A stretch of 64,000 bases of DNA from CAYSRC01 sp964433495. Lineage in GTDB: Bacteria > Bacillota > Clostridia > Oscillospirales > Ruminococcaceae. Both the position numbers and the translations under genes were made by a program. Shown in pieces: positions 1-7,785 of the stretch. The stretch lies in NCBI GenBank assembly GCA_964433495.1, contig CAYSRC010000005.1, positions 1 to 64,000 of the forward strand, written 5' to 3'. The notes under the pieces are model-generated. The model did no database searches and was not told where the DNA came from. It was given only the letters and a program-made list of their open reading frames with translations. Positions within the stretch are counted from its first letter, which is position 1, and every line of letters starts with the position of its first letter.

Positions 1-1792
1 CGCCCGTCTTGTGCAGTTCGATGCGACCCTTGGCGGGCGCGTCGAGGAAGGAGACCTCGAGAGTTGTTGACGGGTTCTCGGGCGTGATTTCAAACAAGAC
101 CGCCTCGTCGTTCAGCAGATACCCGTTCGGGGCAGAGACCTCAAACAGCGTATAGCTGCCGTAGGAAAGCGGCTGCGGCAGGGTCAGCGTGCCGTCCGCC
201 GCCGTCGCAAACTCGCTCAGCTGTGTTTCGGTCGGGTAATAGAGGGCCTGCACAACGGGGTTGCCCGCCGCGTCCTCAATGCGGAAGGTCGTGCCCGCGG
301 CGGGGATGATTTCGCCCGTCTCCGCGTCCCTCTTGACGATTTTGAGCATCGACTCGTATACAGTGTTCTCCAAAAGATACGAGTACACCTTGCCGTCTGT
401 GTCTACAAACACGTCAAACGGCGCAATCACGGCATATCCCTCGACGGGAGACTCGGCAACGGTGTATTCTCCGTAATTGAGAAGCGGAGTTACCGCATAG
501 CCGCTTTCGTCTGTGGTGAGGGTGCAGGCCGTTTCGCCCGTGTCCTTGCGGATGACGTCGAACAGAACGCCCGCCATCGGGGTCTTGATTGCACCCTCCT
601 GCTCCTGCGAGGGTTCAAACTTGGTGAGGGAAATCCAGCCCTTTTTGATGCGGTTGTAAAAGTCGAGGGTGTGCGTCTGTCCCGCGAGCACCGTCACTGT
701 CTGCGGCAGCGCGGTGACATACTGCGCATGGTGGCTGCTTGCCACCTCACTCACAGTGTACTGAATCCCTGAGGGCAATCCCACGACCATGGCGCGTCCG
801 TTCACGTCGGTGGTCGCCGTGCGGGCCAGGCCGTTTGCGCCCGTCACCGTGAACTCGATGCCCTCCTTGTATTGCCCGTCCTCGGTCGTCTTGACGATCT
901 CGATATTGCCCGCCGCCAATTTGAGCTTGAAGTACGCGTTGACGGGGTCGCTTTCGCCGCCCGCCTCGCAGGTGACCAGCTTCTGATAGCTCGGGGAGGA
1001 GGGAGACCAGAACTTGATGACTCCCGCCGAGCCGGAGGGCAGCGCCTTGCCCGACCCGACCGTCACCATCTCCTGCGGCGTAGCCGTCGTGATGTGCAGG
1101 GTATTGCCGTTTCTTGTGAAGGTATATCCCGGTGCGGAGAAGTTGAACGCGGACAGCACCCCGTTGGTATCCGTCAGGGTGACCTCATACAGACCCGTGT
1201 TCAGGTTGTAGGCCAGCTCGTGGACAGGGGTGGACGGGGTATTGCTCGTGCCGTGGGCAAAGGACGGGATGGTCTGAAAGCCGTAGATGTTGGCCTTGAT
1301 CTGCTCGTAGATACCGCGCGAGACGCTGCCCGCGCCGAGAAACTCGTTGCAGATGCTGTCCTCCCAGCCCGTGCCCACGATGTCGTAGGCGATGTTCCAG
1401 ATGAGGACGGCGGTGGCCATGTATTCCTGATCCGCCGTGCCCCCATACTTGGACGCGCCGATGTAGCCGAACAGCAGCGCGTAGTTGATGAGCTGCCGCT
1501 TGGCCGCGGGCAGGCCGTCCCACGAGTAGCCGCCGTTGTAGCCCATGCCGCTCGAGGTCGATTTGCCGAACTCGATGCAGTACGCGACGTTGCCGCCGAC
1601 ATACAGACGGCACGCCTGCACGCGGCGCACACCCGCGAACGGCGCGGGGTATTCCGAGCCGAAGCGGTAGCTGTACTGCGGCATATCCACCATGCTGAGG
1701 TAGCCCTCAAAGGTTGCCGCAAACGCCGAAAGCGGCGCGATTGTGAGCACAACCAGCGCCGCCATGAGAATTGCGAGTAGTTTCTTTTTCAA
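1..1792 (-). CDS. Thioester-domain / SpaA-repeat surface protein (3' end outside window)
   Basis: A secreted cell-wall adhesin-like protein whose 5' end is in the window; the reading frame stays open for 597 codons to the left edge. I place the start at a TTG (1792-1790) because AGGAGG lies six bases upstream and it begins a signal peptide (LKKKLLAILMAALVVLTIAP, cleaved near AFA-ATF). Residues about 30-150 resemble the Cys-Gln thioester domain (YCIEFG, Cys72; ATAVLIW at 126-132). Then at least three SpaA/Cna-B beta-sandwich repeats follow, each starting like IEIVKT, ISLTKF or LKIVKR and ending in a YTVSE/YTVAE/YTLFE-type strand. Any sortase signal would lie off the edge. It starts one base after the methyltransferase stop, so the two are probably co-transcribed. 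Oddity: the Gln expected in ATQxxIW is Ala. Confidence 0.8.
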   Translation of the reverse strand, partial: MKKKLLAILMAALVVLTIAPLSAFAATFEGYLSMVDMPQYSYRFGSEYPAPFAGVRRVQACRLYVGGNVAYCIEFGKSTSSGMGYNGGYSWDGLPAAKRQLINYALLFGYIGASKYGGTADQEYMATAVLIWNIAYDIVGTGWEDSICNEFLGAGSVSRGIYEQIKANIYGFQTIPSFAHGTSNTPSTPVHELAYNLNTGLYEVTLTDTNGVLSAFNFSAPGYTFTRNGNTLHITTATPQEMVTVGSGKALPSGSAGVIKFWSPSSPSYQKLVTCEAGGESDPVNAYFKLKLAAGNIEIVKTTEDGQYKEGIEFTVTGANGLARTATTDVNGRAMVVGLPSGIQYTVSEVASSHHAQYVTALPQTVTVLAGQTHTLDFYNRIKKGWISLTKFEPSQEQEGAIKTPMAGVLFDVIRKDTGETACTLTTDESGYAVTPLLNYGEYTVAESPVEGYAVIAPFDVFVDTDGKVYSYLLENTVYESMLKIVKRDAETGEIIPAAGTTFRIEDAAGNPVVQALYYPTETQLSEFATAADGTLTLPQPLSYGSYTLFEVSAPNGYLLNDEAVLFEITPENPSTTLEVSFLDAPAKGRIELHKTG

Positions 1793-1793
1793 T

Positions 1794-3002
1794 TCAAGCC
1801 TCCTTTTGTGTTGCTTGGATATGTTCATTATCCAACTCGGTTTGTATTTGCACGATTCTCTTTCCCACCGCGTACACAACGGGAACCGTCACGCTGTTGC
1901 CCGCCTGCTTGTACAGCTGGGTATCTGAATTGACCGCCGCGGCTCGCTCGAACATCTCGTCCGAAAAGCCCTGCAGCCGCCAGCATTCACGGGGTGTGAG
2001 CCTGCGAATCCGACCGCGTCTTAAATCCGGCGTGCCGACGCTGCAGGAGGTGTCGAGGGTTTGTGCGTAGCCTTTCCCAACCCGGCCGCGCCGTGTGTTG
2101 CTGCCGGGATGGGACAAGCTGACGCCGTCCCCGTAGGAAGCGTCGAGATATCCGCGCTTGGTCGCATTCTTAATCCGCATGGTCTTTTCCGATGGGTCGG
2201 GGTGAAAGACGCCCGAGTTTTCCGCACTGTGGTTGCTCACTCCTGCGTCGTATCGAGCCTTGATGCACCGCGCGGTTTCGGTCAGCTTAGGCTTGCCTCT
2301 GCACAGGTCGACAAAATACAGACCCGTCTTACCCGCGAAGCCTCCGCTCTCACTTGTCAGTGTGCAGCCAACTCCCACAGGGTCATAGACTCGCTCGCCC
2401 TGCCGGCCTCTCGTCAGCGAAACAAGAGCTTTGCTGTCGCCTGCGCCGACAGGAAATACCTTTCGTCCACTGCCGGCTCCAAAATGTCGATGAGCGACAA
2501 GGTAAACGCGTTCCCGGTTTTGCGGAACGCCGTGGAAGCGCGAATTGAGAAGTCCGTATTCGACACAATACCCGACTTCGGCCAGCGCAGTGAGAACGGC
2601 CGCAAAATCCCATCCTCGATGGACCGAGAACAGATTTTTAACATTTTCAAGGACGATCCACTCGGGTCGATTCTCGGGTTCCGTGCCCTCGAGGAGTCGA
2701 GTAATCTCAAAAAAGAGAGCGCTTCGCTCGCCCACAAGCCCTCTGCGCTTGCCCGAGACAGAAATATCCTGACACGGAAAGCCTCCCGTCCAGAGGTTGA
2801 CTCTCGGCAGGTCTGCGGGATTGACTTCGGTGATGTCTTTGGCATACCACTCGTCCTCCTTTATGTCATGTATGGCGCGGTAGCTTCGGTCCGCGAATTT
2901 GTCGATCTCGCAGTGCCCCTTACAAACCATGCCGCACAGCTCGAGTCCTGCACGAAATCCGCCGATCCCGCTGAACAGGTCTAAAAATGTGATGGGTCGG
3001 AT
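1794..3002 (-). CDS. DNA (cytosine-5-)-methyltransferase, solitary, with non-standard start
   Basis: Methylates cytosine C5 in a specific DNA site, using S-adenosylmethionine. The C5-methyltransferase motifs appear in order: I (FLDLFSGIGGFRAG), IV (GGFPCQDIS with catalytic Cys), VI (ENVKNL), VIII (QNRERVYLVA), IX (LTPRECWRLQGF) and X (QAGNSVTVPVV). About 400 residues is normal for the family. The first ATG (2930) lies downstream of motif I and would remove the cofactor loop. An in-frame TGA sits just before the sequence I-R-P-I-T-F-L-D, so the likely start is the ATC at 3002, ten bases after AAAGGAG. A start there gives the usual xRPIxFLDLF N terminus. No restriction endonuclease is adjacent, so it is probably an orphan methylase protecting or marking the mobile element. 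Confidence 0.85.
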   Translation of the reverse strand: MRPITFLDLFSGIGGFRAGLELCGMVCKGHCEIDKFADRSYRAIHDIKEDEWYAKDITEVNPADLPRVNLWTGGFPCQDISVSGKRRGLVGERSALFFEITRLLEGTEPENRPEWIVLENVKNLFSVHRGWDFAAVLTALAEVGYCVEYGLLNSRFHGVPQNRERVYLVAHRHFGAGSGRKVFPVGAGDSKALVSLTRGRQGERVYDPVGVGCTLTSESGGFAGKTGLYFVDLCRGKPKLTETARCIKARYDAGVSNHSAENSGVFHPDPSEKTMRIKNATKRGYLDASYGDGVSLSHPGSNTRRGRVGKGYAQTLDTSCSVGTPDLRRGRIRRLTPRECWRLQGFSDEMFERAAAVNSDTQLYKQAGNSVTVPVVYAVGKRIVQIQTELDNEHIQATQKEA

Positions 3003-3046
3003 GGAAGATCAGCTCCTTTGCGTTGTAATTTGCGTATTTTCGGACA

Positions 3047-3077
3047 GAAAAAAGGGCTTCACGGGGAAGCCCTTTTG
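3047..3077 (-). terminator. Intrinsic terminator between lipoprotein and methyltransferase genes
   Basis: On the minus strand, AAAAGGGCTTCC pairs with GGAAGCCCTTTTTT across a short CCGT-type loop and is followed by a T run. It lies just downstream of the lipoprotein stop and would separate it from the methyltransferase, or allow partial read-through. Confidence 0.75.
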
Positions 3078-3106
3078 AGGTGTGCCTGTTCTTTTGTTTT
3101 TCCCTG

Positions 3107-3799
3107 TTATGCCCGATAGCAGCGGAAGGTGTGGTATCCGCCGCTCTCGCCGCAGTACACGATGTCATAGTAGGTGTTGCCGTAGAGGTCTCGTTCCTGC
3201 GCCATGATAGAGGCGAGGCCGGCGGCGATGGATTCCTGCGTCTCATTGACGCTGAACGCGTGGGTGAAGCTGCCCATGCCCTGTTCCGCACCGTTCACCC
3301 GTGTCATGCCGCCGATCTGCGCGCAGGCCATTCCGACGACCGTTCCCGCATCGAAGGCGGGGCGCGCGGGCGGCTGCGGTTCGGGTGCAGCCGCAGGTTC
3401 GGGAGTGAGCTGTGTATCGACCTGCGTCGGGGTAGAGGGAGTTTGCGGGTCGGATGATGGTCCCGATTGCTGTGCAGGAGTTATTTCTGCCGGTTGAGCA
3501 GGCACGATCTCTGTCATGGGCTGAGTTGCTGGGCTTTGCTCCGCTTCGGGCTTGGCTGCGGCAGGGGAACTGTCCGTTTCACAGGATTCATTCTGTACTT
3601 CGGCTTCGTTGTCAGCCTCCGCTTCTTCCTGTTTTGCGAACGCCGCGACGTCGAGGGTATTTACCGCCTGCGCTGTCTCTGCCCCCGCTTCAACATTACT
3701 CTGCGGAGCTTCCGCTATGCTCGCCGCCGCGTCGGGCCGCGCCGCGCATCCCGTGAGCAGGAGTATGGCTATGCATAGTGCTGTCATTTCCTTTTTCAT
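3107..3799 (-). CDS. Element-borne lipoprotein of unknown function
   Basis: A 230-residue secreted lipoprotein. The N terminus is a classic signal peptide with lipobox LLTGC (cysteine at residue 17). It is followed by about 120 residues of Ala/Glu/Pro/Gln-rich linker (runs such as EAEADNEAEVQ and PTQVDTQLTPEP) and a compact C-terminal domain from about residue 150 to the end (FDAGTVVGMACAQIGG ... YYDIVYCGESGGYHTFRCYRA). I do not recognise the C-terminal domain. It has three cysteines. The start ATG overlaps the stop of the upstream acidic-tail gene by four bases (ATGA), indicating translational coupling. Confidence 0.75.
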   Translation of the reverse strand: MKKEMTALCIAILLLTGCAARPDAAASIAEAPQSNVEAGAETAQAVNTLDVAAFAKQEEAEADNEAEVQNESCETDSSPAAAKPEAEQSPATQPMTEIVPAQPAEITPAQQSGPSSDPQTPSTPTQVDTQLTPEPAAAPEPQPPARPAFDAGTVVGMACAQIGGMTRVNGAEQGMGSFTHAFSVNETQESIAAGLASIMAQERDLYGNTYYDIVYCGESGGYHTFRCYRA

Positions 3800-4371
3800 T
3801 GTTCCGTCTCCTCATCGCTGTTTATTTTGTCCTGTTCGTTGGGCTCCTCGTCGTCCTGCCCGTCGGTCTGCGCGTCGTTTTGCCCGTCGGTCTGCGCATC
3901 GTCCTGCCCGTTGGTCTGCGTGTCGTCCTGCGCATCGGCCTGCGTGTCATCCGGCTCCTCACGCAGCAGCTCCTCGCACTGCTCGATGAACTCTCCCAGC
4001 CGCTTGCCGTCCAGCACCTCGCTCTCGAGGAGAAACCGTGCCGCCCGGCGGTATTGCTCGCCGTCCTGCCCAACTCGTGCCATTTCGGTGAGAATCTCCG
4101 CCGCGTTGATCGCCGCGGCGGGGTCGTGCAGCTGCTTTTCCGTCCACATCCCGAGCAGCTTTCGCGCGTCGCGGACATACCGTTTGCACCGCTCCGCCGC
4201 CGCTTTGTCATCTTGAAGCTTCTTCTCCGCCACGTCCTCTGCGCAGCCGAGCAGCAGCTCCGACATCTCCATGTAGTCCTCCACGCCGGGCACGAAGTAC
4301 TCCATGGCTTTCCGGCACAGATACATCGCCGCGTCCTTGCTGAATTCCCGTTCTACAATCAAATCGTCCAT
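3796..4371 (-). CDS. Unknown protein with acidic Gln/Asp repeat tail
   Basis: A 191-residue cytoplasmic protein. I chose the ATG at 4371 (MDDLIVEREFSKD) because GAAAGGGGG lies nine bases upstream; the frame is open further 5' but without a ribosome site. Residues 1-145 are predicted helical, rich in Glu, Lys, Leu and Cys, with no known motif. The tail from about 145 consists of DDxQTxGQ/DDAQTDGQ-type repeats encoded by an imperfect 24-base tandem repeat. It sits between the cyclotransferase-like gene and the lipoprotein in the element operon. Function unknown. Confidence 0.7.
   Translation of the reverse strand: MDDLIVEREFSKDAAMYLCRKAMEYFVPGVEDYMEMSELLLGCAEDVAEKKLQDDKAAAERCKRYVRDARKLLGMWTEKQLHDPAAAINAAEILTEMARVGQDGEQYRRAARFLLESEVLDGKRLGEFIEQCEELLREEPDDTQADAQDDTQTNGQDDAQTDGQNDAQTDGQDDEEPNEQDKINSDEETEQ
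3851..3946 (-). repeat. Four 24-bp tandem repeats coding an acidic octapeptide
   Basis: Four consecutive 24-base units (3851-3874, 3875-3898, 3899-3922, 3923-3946) differ at a few positions each and encode repeats of an eight-residue Asp/Gln/Thr-rich unit in the 3' part of the acidic-tail gene. A partial unit follows. Confidence 0.9.
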
Positions 4372-4462
4372 GTCTGTTGACCCCCTTTCTTCGGTCAACC
4401 ACAACATACCCCAAACCCCGCGACATATCCAGAGCTTTTCCCACACAGTCCATTTGCATGAT

Positions 4463-4957
4463 TCATCGGCCTCGTTCATTCCTCCACTTTCGCGCCGCTT
4501 TTACCTCCTGTCGGCAGGTTTGCAGCGCGCGGGAAAGTAATCGTACATCCAACCCGTTTTGCTTAAAGCCGTCGTAGATTCCGTTAAAGTACGCGACGGA
4601 CGGCATCGCCGGCCTCTTTTCCAGCTTCCTGTTCATGACATAGACGAGAGCTGCCACCTCCTTTCCGCTCTCCGTCTCAACCGTGAGATACGCTTTGTCA
4701 TAGTGCCCGCTTCGCACACCCTCATAGAAATCGAGCGCACGCTCGCACGGTTCGGTCAGCCTCCAGAGCAGGCCCTCGACCCGCCCGTTTTTCTGCGGGA
4801 TCACCGTCGCGTAGCCCGACCCGCGAAACGCGAGCGCATATCCGTCCAACACAGCCTTTCCCACAACCTCGGCCTGCGGGCATCGGTATGCCATCTGATC
4901 AAGGTTGATGTTGGAGCCGTAGGCAAAATACAGTGTTCGGTTATCTTCCATCTTCAT
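4463..4957 (-). CDS. Gamma-glutamylcyclotransferase-like (AIG2/GGCT fold) protein
   Basis: About 164 residues of the GGCT/AIG2 fold, whose members release 5-oxoproline from gamma-glutamyl amines or peptides. Signature features: YFAYGSNINLDQMAYRCP near the N terminus, the VEGLLWRL strand, ALDFYEG (the acidic catalytic region of the family) and a C-terminal AYFNGIYDGFKQNGL segment. Start 4957 (MKMEDNRTL) follows AGGA by nine bases; 4951 is an alternative. The 5' end overlaps the end of the 87-residue gene. Its closeness to an amidoligase suggests that it removes or trims a gamma-glutamyl-type linkage made by that enzyme (inference). Confidence 0.8.
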   Translation of the reverse strand: MKMEDNRTLYFAYGSNINLDQMAYRCPQAEVVGKAVLDGYALAFRGSGYATVIPQKNGRVEGLLWRLTEPCERALDFYEGVRSGHYDKAYLTVETESGKEVAALVYVMNRKLEKRPAMPSVAYFNGIYDGFKQNGLDVRLLSRALQTCRQEVKAARKWRNERGR

Positions 4958-5204
4958 TCTCCCATATCCTGACAGCGCCAATCTCGGCAAGCCGGCGGAT
5001 CAACGCCGCCGCTCTTTCGCTTCGGGTTCCGCTTTCGGGCAGCGGACAGGGGCGTTCGGTGATCCTCTCGCAGTATTTCCGCATATATTCGATGTAGTCG
5101 TCAAGATTTTTGAAACGATCTGCGTGGAAATTCGCGTCCCGAAACGTGTGTAGAATCTCCTCAGGCGTGCCTGTCAGCGTCTTGTCCTCAATTCGTATTT
5201 TCAT
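4941..5204 (-). CDS. Small uncharacterised protein (87 aa) between amidoligase and GGCT genes
   Basis: Starts MKIRIEDKTLTGTPEEILHTF at an ATG preceded by GAGAGGTAAGG, seven bases after the amidoligase stop. It is predicted alpha-helical (FRDANFHADRFKNLDDYIEYMRKYCERITE) with a short beta start. It overlaps the downstream cyclotransferase-like gene. I recognise no catalytic motif. Position and coupling suggest an accessory or substrate protein of the amidoligase module, but that is a guess. Confidence 0.65.
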   Translation of the reverse strand: MKIRIEDKTLTGTPEEILHTFRDANFHADRFKNLDDYIEYMRKYCERITERPCPLPESGTRSERAAALIRRLAEIGAVRIWENEDGR

Positions 5205-5211
5205 ACTGTCC

Positions 5212-6177
5212 TTACCTCTCTCTTTCGGTATTCTGCCGGTTGTTGCACCTGTAGCTCGACTTGTCATACCGCCAAGCGCGGTCGCCCTCGAGGTGCTCGA
5301 GCAGATGATTTCTTGTATTTTTGAACTCATCCCCGTTGAGACCCATCCGCACAAGCCAGACGCGAAAGGTGAATTTTTCGTTGTCCGACCGCGTCCTGCG
5401 CATGACCGTGCTGCGCTGCTCGATGGCCTGTTCGGACATCGCGAGACACAGGTTCACATACGCCGCGACCTTGCCCGCGTGCAGTGTCGAATTGAACAGC
5501 CTGAACTCGACCGTGCCTCTGTAAAACACCGAGTGCAGGTTGAGCGCGTAATACCGCGTCCAGTTGTAGTGCTCATGCGATTCCGGCCTCCCCTCGTACC
5601 AGATACGCTCGAGCGCCGTGAGGTTTTGGGTTTCCTCGCTGGAGAGGCGGCGAGCCTCGCGCAGCATCGGTTCACGAACGCGTTGGCACCATTGCTGCGC
5701 GCGCCGTTCGTTGACCTGCAATGCCTTGTAGAGGATATCCTCCTTGGAGAACATGATGCTCAGCAGGTTCTTGAGGCTCTGCCGGTTGTGGTTGGCCGCG
5801 TCCACATGCACGTGAATTCCGCACGAGTCGTTTACCTTTGCGCCCGCGTGCCGCACCTGACGCACCACCTCCTGCAGCTTAGGCAGCTCCTCGTATGAAA
5901 GCTTGGGTGTGACAAGCTCCACACTGTACTCTCTTGCGCTCACCGGCTGATATTCGTTCCGTATCTTCCGCTCCCTGCGGATGCTTCCGTCGCTGACAAA
6001 GGACCATTCCTTGTCCTGCGTGTCCTGTACGGTATATTTATCATAGGCTCCGCCCGCGTGCTTCACCTGCGTGCCGAAATATGACGCGATTGCCTTTGCG
6101 GCCGCATTTCTCGTGATGCCCGTCATCTCGATCTCAACCCCGAAATACTGCCCCTTGATGCCGGGGTAGGTCGGCAT
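5212..6177 (-). CDS. Amidoligase-family enzyme (Amidoligase_2 type)
   Basis: A 321-residue ATP-dependent carboxylate-amine ligase of the glutamine-synthetase/GCS-like fold. Seen motifs: YFGVEIEMTGI near the N terminus (metal-binding Glu pair), WSFVSDGSI, YSVELVTPKL, CGIHVHVDAAN (conserved His pair), RYYALNLHS and GTVEFRLFNSTL. The family is predicted to form amide or isopeptide bonds and is often found in Firmicute mobile elements with GGCT-like genes. ATG 6177 follows GAGGTGG by six bases. A possible 28-codon GTG leader frame lies directly upstream. It sits between parR-like and the 87-residue gene in one transcription unit. Confidence 0.85.
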   Translation of the reverse strand: MPTYPGIKGQYFGVEIEMTGITRNAAAKAIASYFGTQVKHAGGAYDKYTVQDTQDKEWSFVSDGSIRRERKIRNEYQPVSAREYSVELVTPKLSYEELPKLQEVVRQVRHAGAKVNDSCGIHVHVDAANHNRQSLKNLLSIMFSKEDILYKALQVNERRAQQWCQRVREPMLREARRLSSEETQNLTALERIWYEGRPESHEHYNWTRYYALNLHSVFYRGTVEFRLFNSTLHAGKVAAYVNLCLAMSEQAIEQRSTVMRRTRSDNEKFTFRVWLVRMGLNGDEFKNTRNHLLEHLEGDRAWRYDKSSYRCNNRQNTERER

Positions 6178-6216
6178 CCTTTACCACCTCGATTCTGTTT
6201 GTGTATTCTGTCTCCG

Positions 6217-6522
6217 TCACGCCTCCTCCCTTTGCAGCGCGCGCAGGAAATCCAGCGCCGCGCCGCCGAAGCCATCGCTTGACGTCTCCGGCTCTGTTTT
6301 CTGCGCGGGGAAACCCCCGCCGCCCTGTTCCGCCATCACCTCCCGCACGGCTGCTTTTATGTTCTCGAGCAGAGCCTGCTCCCCGCAGACCGTCCTGCAA
6401 ATATACATGGTGCGCTGTCCGCGCGGAAGGGCGGCGAGGCGTTCCCACGCGCCGCGCTGGATTGGGTTGTCCATGTGCAAAATGAGGCTCAGCCTGCGCG
6501 TCTGCGGTTTATCTCCTGCCAT
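6217..6522 (-). CDS. Small ParR-like protein downstream of parM-like gene
   Basis: 101 residues, ATG 6522, overlapping the end of the ParM-like gene by 14 bases. The N-terminal half (LSLILHMDNPIQRGAWERLAA then GQRTMYICRTV) resembles the short ribbon-helix-helix start of ParR/StbB-type centromere binders. The C-terminal half is Gly/Glu-rich and probably disordered. The parM-then-parR order is the classical type II partition layout. The call rests more on context than on sequence. Confidence 0.55.
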   Translation of the reverse strand: MAGDKPQTRRLSLILHMDNPIQRGAWERLAALPRGQRTMYICRTVCGEQALLENIKAAVREVMAEQGGGGFPAQKTEPETSSDGFGGAALDFLRALQREEA

Positions 6523-7432
6523 TGCCCGTCAATTCGCCCGCAAGCCGCTCATAGGCGAGGGCGTTGACCCGTTCGCCGCCGAGAAAGATTGCCCTGCACA
6601 GGCCCGCGCGCGGCGTCACGGCGCATCTTATGAGCTTCGCTCCTCCGCCGAGAAAGACGGCAGGCATGGCGCGGACGTCGAGTCCGCATTCCGTGACAGC
6701 TGCCAAAACGCTTTGCGCGTAGCGCTCTCCCTGCTCGAGCACGATGCTCTTAGCCCGCGCGTCCGCGCTGCACGGCTCGCCGCGCAGGATACCCTCGATC
6801 TGCGCGGGCGTCAGCGAGACACCGAGCGCGCGGCGGGTCTGTTCCGCCGCCTCGTCCAGCAGCCGAATGACGCCGAGCTCAAGGCTGCGGCAGGAGGCGG
6901 CGTTCGGCACGCCGTTATCCAACCGCATGACGTCCACCGTCCATCCGCCGATGTCTGCGACAATGACCGACGGCTCGTTCTTCCATTCCTCCCCGTGCAG
7001 CAGCACGGCGGCATAGCCCTGCGGGAACAGCAAAACGTCCTTTACGGCAACCTCATACGCCGTGCCCTCGAACACAAACGAAGCCGGCTCGCCGCCCCAA
7101 AGCAGGTATTCCTTAAAGCTCTTTTTCTGCCGCCCGAAGCTCGTGAGGGGCAATCCCGCAGCAATGATAATCTCGCTTTTTGTCGGAAGCCCGCGATACC
7201 GAAGCTCTTTTGCGACGGCAGCGAGGGTGAGAAGATAAAAGCGATCCGACTGCGTCTTGTCCGGCAGCAGAGGCTGGCGGCCGCTGCCGCACAGATGAAA
7301 CCGGCCCTCGATTTCAAGCAGATTGGTTCTTGTATACGGCTCGTGCGCAAAGGTCGTGACGCCGGAGGGGAAGGTAAAATGCGCCGTTTTCATCGCGGCG
7401 TTTCCGTGGTCGATTCCGATGATGGGATTCAT
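6509..7432 (-). CDS. parM: ParM/Alp7-like actin-fold plasmid-segregation ATPase
   Basis: A 307-residue actin-like ATPase that would form filaments to separate copies of an extrachromosomal element. Actin-fold motifs: phosphate-1 IIGIDHGNAAMKTA at the N terminus, phosphate-2 VIVADIGGWTVDVMRL near residue 160, adenosine motif AVFLGGGAKLI near residue 270. ATG 7432 follows AGGAGG by eight bases. It is preceded by the ParB-like and small unknown genes and followed by the ParR-like gene. It indicates that this element has, or had, an autonomous replicating stage. Confidence 0.85.
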   Translation of the reverse strand: MNPIIGIDHGNAAMKTAHFTFPSGVTTFAHEPYTRTNLLEIEGRFHLCGSGRQPLLPDKTQSDRFYLLTLAAVAKELRYRGLPTKSEIIIAAGLPLTSFGRQKKSFKEYLLWGGEPASFVFEGTAYEVAVKDVLLFPQGYAAVLLHGEEWKNEPSVIVADIGGWTVDVMRLDNGVPNAASCRSLELGVIRLLDEAAEQTRRALGVSLTPAQIEGILRGEPCSADARAKSIVLEQGERYAQSVLAAVTECGLDVRAMPAVFLGGGAKLIRCAVTPRAGLCRAIFLGGERVNALAYERLAGELTGNGRR

Positions 7433-7445
7433 CTGCCGGGCCTCC

Positions 7446-7781
7446 TTATTTCAATCGCTCAAGGAACTGTGCGCGCAGGCTCACCTTGGAGATGGACTTG
7501 TCCAAGCCCTCGATGCCCGCCGACAGGGTATGCCGGATGGATTTGAGGGTTTTCTCGTCGGTGCAGCCGTCCACCACAACATACGAGCGGCGGCCGTCTC
7601 TGCTCGCGCACAGCACCTCACGGCGTCCCTGTTCGTCCCGAATGCTCGAGAGAAGCTGCTGCGCGAGGCGCAGGCGGTAGCTGTATTGCAGCCGCTCGTC
7701 GTCTCCGCGCACATGGTGCTTTTCCAGAATGGCGGCCGCTTCCCGTGTGTCGATCTGCATGTCCCTGCGCAGCGCGCGCAA
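7446..7781 (-). CDS. Unknown small element protein between ParB-like and ParM-like genes
   Basis: The frame is open upstream into the ParB-like gene, so the start is uncertain. A TTG at 7781 lies five bases after the ParB-like stop and fits translational coupling; ATG 7760 (MQIDTREAAAILEKH) is the next choice. About 111 residues, basic and helical (RLQYSYRLRLAQQLLSSIRDE), then a beta-rich end (YVVVDGCTDEKTLKSIRHTL). No family recognised. It ends 13 bases before the parM start. Confidence 0.6.
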   Translation of the reverse strand: MRALRRDMQIDTREAAAILEKHHVRGDDERLQYSYRLRLAQQLLSSIRDEQGRREVLCASRDGRRSYVVVDGCTDEKTLKSIRHTLSAGIEGLDKSISKVSLRAQFLERLK

Positions 7782-7785
7782 AATC

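Noticed and set aside
872..1780. 302-codon plus-strand frame opposite the surface protein
   Set aside because: The minus-strand frame has a signal peptide, ribosome site and SpaA repeats. The plus frame has none of these and is Arg/Ala/Val-rich.
1794..3002. A restriction-modification system
   Set aside because: Only the methyltransferase is present; neither neighbour shows an endonuclease motif.
6181..6225. 28-codon GTG frame between the parR-like and amidoligase genes
   Set aside because: It overlaps the amidoligase start and has its AGGAGG only one base before the GTG; more likely part of the ribosome-site region.
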